Below, piece after piece: positions 60,255-64,000 of a stretch of DNA of 64,000 bases. Numbering within the stretch: the stretch's first letter is position 1; each line of letters starts with the position of its first letter. The position numbers and the translations under genes are program-made. The notes under the pieces were generated by a model. The model saw only the letters and a program-made list of their open reading frames with translations, was not told where the DNA came from and searched no databases. The stretch lies in the NCBI RefSeq assembly GCF_032397745.1, contig NZ_CP135921.1, positions 3,584,501 through 3,648,500 of the forward strand. Reading direction: 5' to 3'. This DNA is from Bradyrhizobium prioriisuperbiae (GTDB lineage Bacteria; Pseudomonadota; Alphaproteobacteria; Rhizobiales; Xanthobacteraceae).

Positions 60255-61190
60255 ATGACCGACGCCAAATACCCTCGTGATCTGCGCGGCTACGGCCGCA
60301 ATCCGCCCGATCCGCGCTGGCCCGATCGCGCCCGTGTCGCCGTCCAGTTCGTGGTCAATTTCGAGGAAGGCGGCGAGAACAACATCCTGCACGGCGATCC
60401 GGCCTCGGAGGCGTTTTTGTCCGACGTGCTGGGTGCGCGGCCCTGGCCCGGGCAGCGCCATGCCAATATCGAATCCATGTTCGAATACGGCTCCCGCGCT
60501 GGCTTCTGGCGGCTGTGGCGTATGCTGACGCAGCACGACGTCGGCGTCAGCGTGTTCGGCGTGGCCAGCGCGCTGGCGCGCAATCCGGAGATCGTCGCGG
60601 CGATGCGCGAGGCGAACTGGGACATTGCGAGCCACGGACTGAAATGGATCGAACATCGCAATATGACCGTCGACGAGGAGCGCGCCAGCATTGCGGAAGC
60701 AATCGCTGTGCACACCCAGGCGACGGGCGAACGTCCCATCGGCTGGTACACCGGCCGCTCGTCGATCAATACCAATGCCCTGGTCATGGAAGCCGGCGGC
60801 TTTCTCTATCTGTCGGATTCGTATGCAGACGATCTGCCGTACTGGGTCACGGGCGCCAACGGGCCTCATGTGGTCATTCCCTACACCCTCGACAACAACG
60901 ACATGCGTTTCATCAATCCGCAGGGCTTCAACACCGGCGAGGACTTCTTCACCTATCTGAAGGACAGCTTCGATGTGCTGTATGCCGAGGGCGACACCGC
61001 GCCGAAGATGATGTCGATCGGCTTGCATTGCCGGCTGGTCGGGCGTCCCGGCCGCGCCGCGGGCCTGCAGCGCTTTCTCGATCACATTGCGCGGCATGAT
61101 CGGGTCTGGACGCCGACGCGGCGACAGATCGCGCAGCACTGGCACGACCATCATCAAGATCTCGCGGCGAACGCGCCGTCATTGTCCTGA
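60255..61190 (+). CDS. puuE: Allantoinase PuuE (polysaccharide deacetylase family)
   Basis: 311 residues from ATG 60255 (MTDAKYPRDLRGYG). An earlier in-frame ATG at 60168 lies inside the palindromic element and is unlikely. PuuE blocks: YGRNPPDPRWPDRARVAVQF, FVVNFEEGGE with ENNILHGD, GSRAGFWRLWRM, NWDIASHGLKWIEHR (metal-site His), RPIGWYTGRSSIN, and FMSIGLHCR-like MMSIGLHCRLVGRPGR at the C-terminus. It opens the allantoin ring in urate catabolism. A neighbouring UraD-UraH gene and a uricase support this. Confidence 0.9.
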   Translation: MTDAKYPRDLRGYGRNPPDPRWPDRARVAVQFVVNFEEGGENNILHGDPASEAFLSDVLGARPWPGQRHANIESMFEYGSRAGFWRLWRMLTQHDVGVSVFGVASALARNPEIVAAMREANWDIASHGLKWIEHRNMTVDEERASIAEAIAVHTQATGERPIGWYTGRSSINTNALVMEAGGFLYLSDSYADDLPYWVTGANGPHVVIPYTLDNNDMRFINPQGFNTGEDFFTYLKDSFDVLYAEGDTAPKMMSIGLHCRLVGRPGRAAGLQRFLDHIARHDRVWTPTRRQIAQHWHDHHQDLAANAPSLS

Positions 61191-61198
61191 GAGCTGTC

Positions 61199-62086
61199 AT
61201 GAAGCCCATCACCCTCGAGGACCTCAACGCGGCATCCAAGGCGGACTTTGTCGCGGTTTTGGCCAATGCTTTTGAGCATTCACCGTGGATCGCGGAAGCC
61301 GCCGCCGATCAGCGCCCGTTCGCGACCATCGCCGAGCTCCTGGCGGCGATGATACAGACGGTGCAGCAGGCCCCGCTTGATCGCCGGATGGCGCTGATCA
61401 AGGCTCATCCGGATCTCGCGAACAAGACCCAGCGCGCGGCGGGGCTGACGGCGGACTCCAACGCCGAGCAAAATGGCGCCGGGCTCGACCAACTGTCGGA
61501 CGCCGAATACGCAGCGTTCGAGCGGGTCAACACCGCCTATCGCAATAAATTCGGCTTTCCCTATATCGTCTGCGTGCGGCGCCACACCAGGGATTCGATC
61601 CTGCGCGATTTCGAGCGCCGTCTGCCGAATGAGATGGCGAAGGAGATCGAGCAATCGATCGCCGAGATCTGCCGGATCGCCGCGCTGCGGCTGGACCAAC
61701 TGGTCAGCGGTGGTGAGCGGCTTGCCGTCAATGGCCGGCTCTCGACCCATGTGCTCGATACCCACAGCGGCAAGCCGGCGGCCGGCATCCCAATCGAACT
61801 GATCGAGATCTGTGCGCTTGGCAAAAACCGCGTGATCGCCCGCGCGGTCACCAACGCGGACGGCCGCACCGATCAGCCGCTGATCCACGGCCGGCCGCTG
61901 CCGATCGGGCAGTATGAACTGAGTTTCTGCACCGGGCTCTATTTCGCGAAAAAGCAGGTGCCGCTGTCCGACCCGCCGTTCCTCGATCGCATTCCGATCC
62001 GCTTCGCCATCGCCGAGCCCGAAGGCCACCTCCACGTGCCGCTCTTGGTGACGCCGTGGAGTTATGGGACTTATCGCGGGAGCTGA
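61199..62086 (+). CDS. UraD-UraH fusion: OHCU decarboxylase plus hydroxyisourate hydrolase
   Basis: 295 residues. The N-terminal UraD domain runs to about residue 170: FAHSPWIAEAAADQRPF-like EHSPWIAEAAADQRPF, LIKAHPDLA and LNTAYRNKFGFPYIVCVR (family signature NxxYxxKFGFPF). The C-terminal UraH domain (about 182-295) is transthyretin-like: LSTHVLDTHSGKPAAGIPI, DGRTDQPL and HLHVPLLVTPWSYGTYRGS, which matches the family end YRGS. The fusion catalyses the two steps after uricase in one chain. It lies 8 bp after puuE. Confidence 0.93.
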   Translation: MKPITLEDLNAASKADFVAVLANAFEHSPWIAEAAADQRPFATIAELLAAMIQTVQQAPLDRRMALIKAHPDLANKTQRAAGLTADSNAEQNGAGLDQLSDAEYAAFERVNTAYRNKFGFPYIVCVRRHTRDSILRDFERRLPNEMAKEIEQSIAEICRIAALRLDQLVSGGERLAVNGRLSTHVLDTHSGKPAAGIPIELIEICALGKNRVIARAVTNADGRTDQPLIHGRPLPIGQYELSFCTGLYFAKKQVPLSDPPFLDRIPIRFAIAEPEGHLHVPLLVTPWSYGTYRGS

Positions 62087-62108
62087 TGTTCAGCAGTTGG
62101 CGTAGCGC

Positions 62109-62190
62109 GTAGCCCGGGTGAGCGTAGCGACACTCGGGAGCCAATGGTATGGTCGTTTCCCCGCATATCGCTGGCGCTCATGCGGGCTAC
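62109..62190. repeat. REP-like palindromic element between convergent genes
   Basis: GTAGCCCG (62109-62116) and CGGGCTAC (62183-62190) are inverted ends; GAGCG and CGCTC lie inside at matching spacing. It contains GTGAGCGTAGCGACACTCGG, a short hairpin of the type common in Bradyrhizobium-like genomes. Between converging genes it could stabilise or end both transcripts. Confidence 0.75.
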
Positions 62191-62216
62191 TCGTGTCATC
62201 GTGAAGTTGCCATCTC

Positions 62217-63635
62217 TCACACATGCTTCGCAGCGGCCGCACTGCTCGCCGCGCCTGCCCGTGCGCTCTCGCCGCTGCCGATGCCGTTGAAGAAGGCGTT
62301 CAGCACCACGGCCACCAGCGCCGCCAGCAGGATGCCGGATTCCAGCAGCGGATGCAGGTCGTGCGGCAGCTGCTTGAAGAAGTTCGGCGCCACCAGCGGG
62401 ATCATGCCGAAGCCGACCGCGATTGCGACAATGAACAGGTTGAAGCGATTATTCTTGAAGTCGACATTGGTCAGGATGCGGGCGCCCGTTGCCGCCACCA
62501 TGCCGAACATCACGAGGCCGGCGCCGCCGAGCACCACCTGCGGAACCGCTTCGATCAGCGCGGACATCTTCGGCACGAGCCCGAGGATCAGCATGATGGC
62601 GCCGCCGGCAATCGTCACCCAGCGTGACTTGATGCCGGTGACGCCGACCAGGCCGACATTCTGCGAGAACGAGGTATAGGGAAACGTGTTGAAGATGCCG
62701 CCCAGGAGTGTGCCGACGCCGTCGGCGCGCAGGCCGCGTGACAGCGCCTCCTGATCGACCTTCTTTTCGGTCATGTCGCCAAGCGCCAGGAACATGCCCA
62801 GCGATTCGATCATCACCACGATCATCACGACGCACATGGTGATGCAGGGGATGAGATAGAATTTCGGCATGCCGAAGTGGAATGGCGTCACGATGTCGGC
62901 CCAGGCCGCGGCCGCGACCTTCTCGAAATGCATCACGCCGAGCAGGCTGGCGAGGATGGCGCCGGCGATGATGCCAAGCAGCACGGCCACATTGGCGACG
63001 AAGCCCGAGCCCCATTTGATCAGCCCCAGGATCACCAGCAGCACGAACAGGGCAATGCCGAGCCCCTGCAATTGGCCATAATTGGGGTTGGGGAAGGCGC
63101 CGGGCACGCCGTCGACCATCTTGGTCAGCGTCGGCAGGCCGCCGCCGGCCCAGTTGACGCCCACCCGCATCAGCGAGATGCCGATCACCATGATGATGGT
63201 GCCGGTGACCACCGGCGGGAACAGCGGCAGCAGGCGGCTGATGAAGGGCGCGGCAATGATGCTGAAAATGCCGGCAACGATCACGGCGCCATAGATCCCG
63301 AGCAGCCCCACGTCGGGCGCCGCCGCCATCGACAGCATCGGTCCGACCGAGGCGAATGTCACTCCCATCATCACCGGCAGGCGGATGCCGACGCCGGGAA
63401 AGCCGATACATTGGATCAGGGTGGCGAGGCCGCAGGCGAACAAATCGGCGCTGATCAGGAAGGCGACGTCTTCCGGCGGCAGCTTCAGGGCGCGCCCGAT
63501 GATCAGCGGCACCGCCACCGCGCCGGCATACATCACCAGCACATGCTGCAATCCCAGCGCGAACAGCCGCGGATACGGCAATATCTGATCGACAGGATGC
63601 AACGCCTGTCCGGCCGAGGAAGTGTCGCTGCTCAT
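62217..63635 (-). CDS. NCS2-family purine (xanthine/urate) permease
   Basis: 472 residues with about 14 hydrophobic helices; ATG 63635 is preferred because GGGGGG lies just upstream, while the frame extends to 63791. The NCS2 signature is seen in PRLFALGLQHVLVMYAGAV, IGFPGVGIRLPVMMGVTF and SLGMFLALGDMTEKKVD, and NTFPYTSFSQNVGLVGVTG is the family's QNxG motif. It is convergent with the UraD-UraH gene and divergent from uricase. It likely imports urate or xanthine with protons or sodium. Confidence 0.92.
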   Translation of the reverse strand: MSSDTSSAGQALHPVDQILPYPRLFALGLQHVLVMYAGAVAVPLIIGRALKLPPEDVAFLISADLFACGLATLIQCIGFPGVGIRLPVMMGVTFASVGPMLSMAAAPDVGLLGIYGAVIVAGIFSIIAAPFISRLLPLFPPVVTGTIIMVIGISLMRVGVNWAGGGLPTLTKMVDGVPGAFPNPNYGQLQGLGIALFVLLVILGLIKWGSGFVANVAVLLGIIAGAILASLLGVMHFEKVAAAAWADIVTPFHFGMPKFYLIPCITMCVVMIVVMIESLGMFLALGDMTEKKVDQEALSRGLRADGVGTLLGGIFNTFPYTSFSQNVGLVGVTGIKSRWVTIAGGAIMLILGLVPKMSALIEAVPQVVLGGAGLVMFGMVAATGARILTNVDFKNNRFNLFIVAIAVGFGMIPLVAPNFFKQLPHDLHPLLESGILLAALVAVVLNAFFNGIGSGESARAGAASSAAAAKHV

Positions 63636-63836
63636 GATAGCCCCCCGTTCTGACTGCCCCCCGGCAGTGACCTCCGATCTAAACGCATAATCAAATCGCA
63701 TGCCAGATCGCGTCGCTTGGATGCATTGCAACAAACTGGATTTCTTGGAAGGATGGGGATGGGCCGGAGGGCTGGCGCGACCCGCCGACACGGCTGACGT
63801 AGCAAAATTCCCGCGACATGACCGGAGACCAAAGAC

Positions 63837-64000
63837 GTGGCACTCGTTCAGAACAAGTACGGCAAGGGCCGGGTTCGTGTGATGCGGATCAACAAGTCAG
63901 CCGAACGGCACGAGGTCAGCGAACTGACGGTCAAGGCGATGATCGAGGGCGATTTCAGCCGCGCCTATACCCACGCCGACAATGCCACCTGTATCTCAAC
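63837..64000 (+). CDS. Urate oxidase (uricase), N-terminal part, cut by window edge
   Basis: The frame from GTG 63837 (CGGAG at 63823-63827) runs to the window end. It reads ALVQNKYGKGRVRVMRINKS, then ERHEVSELTVKAMIEGDF, then YTHADNATCIST, the N-terminus of uricase (NKYGK with catalytic Lys, GDFxxxYTxxDN). Uricase oxidises urate to 5-hydroxyisourate, the substrate of the UraD-UraH fusion. The gene continues beyond the window. Confidence 0.85.
   Translation, partial: MALVQNKYGKGRVRVMRINKSAERHEVSELTVKAMIEGDFSRAYTHADNATCIS

Noticed and set aside
1..64000. CRISPR array or cas genes
   Set aside because: No regularly spaced repeats and no Cas-type proteins were seen; the repeats found are palindromic or operator-like.

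Overview
The window looks like the chromosome of a GC-rich alphaproteobacterium of the Bradyrhizobium/Rhodopseudomonas type. I infer this from protein style, several tightly packed branched-chain-amino-acid-type (Liv) ABC operons, a urate catabolic locus, and short palindromic repeats of a kind I associate with that family. No rRNA, tRNA or CRISPR array was found.

Region 1 (1-17.4 kb) is an accessory mosaic. Small regulator/enzyme pairs (three TetR modules, one ArsR/MFS module, and a TetR/old-yellow-enzyme/Baeyer-Villiger-type module) alternate with damaged genes: a metallo-beta-lactamase fragment, a 5'-truncated D-2-hydroxyacid dehydrogenase and a sorbosone-dehydrogenase-like remnant. It also holds a group II intron whose maturase is frameshifted, and four copies of a GGTTGCG...CGCAACC hairpin. 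Several divergent promoters carry clear palindromic operators.

Region 2 (17.4-33.0 kb) is the most notable part. A unidirectional minus-strand block is headed by a MocR-type regulator on the plus strand. Its core is a translationally coupled cassette of a lysine/ornithine N-monooxygenase, a one-domain cupin, a D-amino-acid-oxidase-like flavoprotein, a methionyl-tRNA-synthetase-like enzyme and an MFS transporter. The first four match the components of known bacterial hydrazine (N-N bond) pathways, where lysine N6-hydroxylase, a cupin/MetRS enzyme and an FAD amine oxidase turn lysine plus glycine into hydrazinoacetate. Here cupin and MetRS are separate genes split by the oxidase gene. A 38-codon ORF with a strong Shine-Dalgarno sequence precedes the cassette. 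Downstream lie a class V PLP enzyme, an SSS symporter with a DUF3311 partner, an M81 (MlrC-like) protein, a YggS-like PLP protein, an MHS transporter and a frameshifted polysaccharide deacetylase.

Region 3 (33.0-39.7 kb) encodes a lysozyme-like protein, a four-helix membrane protein, a subtilase, an exported lipocalin-like protein and a receiver/degenerate-EAL protein.

Region 4 (39.8-48.5 kb) is a MarR-controlled catabolic operon: flavin reductase, HpaB-type monooxygenase, cupin, a complete Liv-type ABC transporter and, further on, a DMT permease. The MarR gene is followed by a near-ideal 11-bp-arm operator.

Region 5 (48.5-60.0 kb) holds a dienelactone-hydrolase-like protein, a GntR regulator with what looks like a second winged helix, and a likely sugar-acid or hydroxy-acid operon: DapA-family lyase, Liv transporter with a permease-ATPase fusion, Ldh-family dehydrogenase, HpcH/HpaI aldolase and UxaA-family dehydratase.

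Region 6 (60.0-64 kb) is urate catabolism: PuuE-type allantoinase, a UraD-UraH fusion, an NCS2 purine permease and the start of urate oxidase. Three palindromic repeats of about 80 bp are interspersed.
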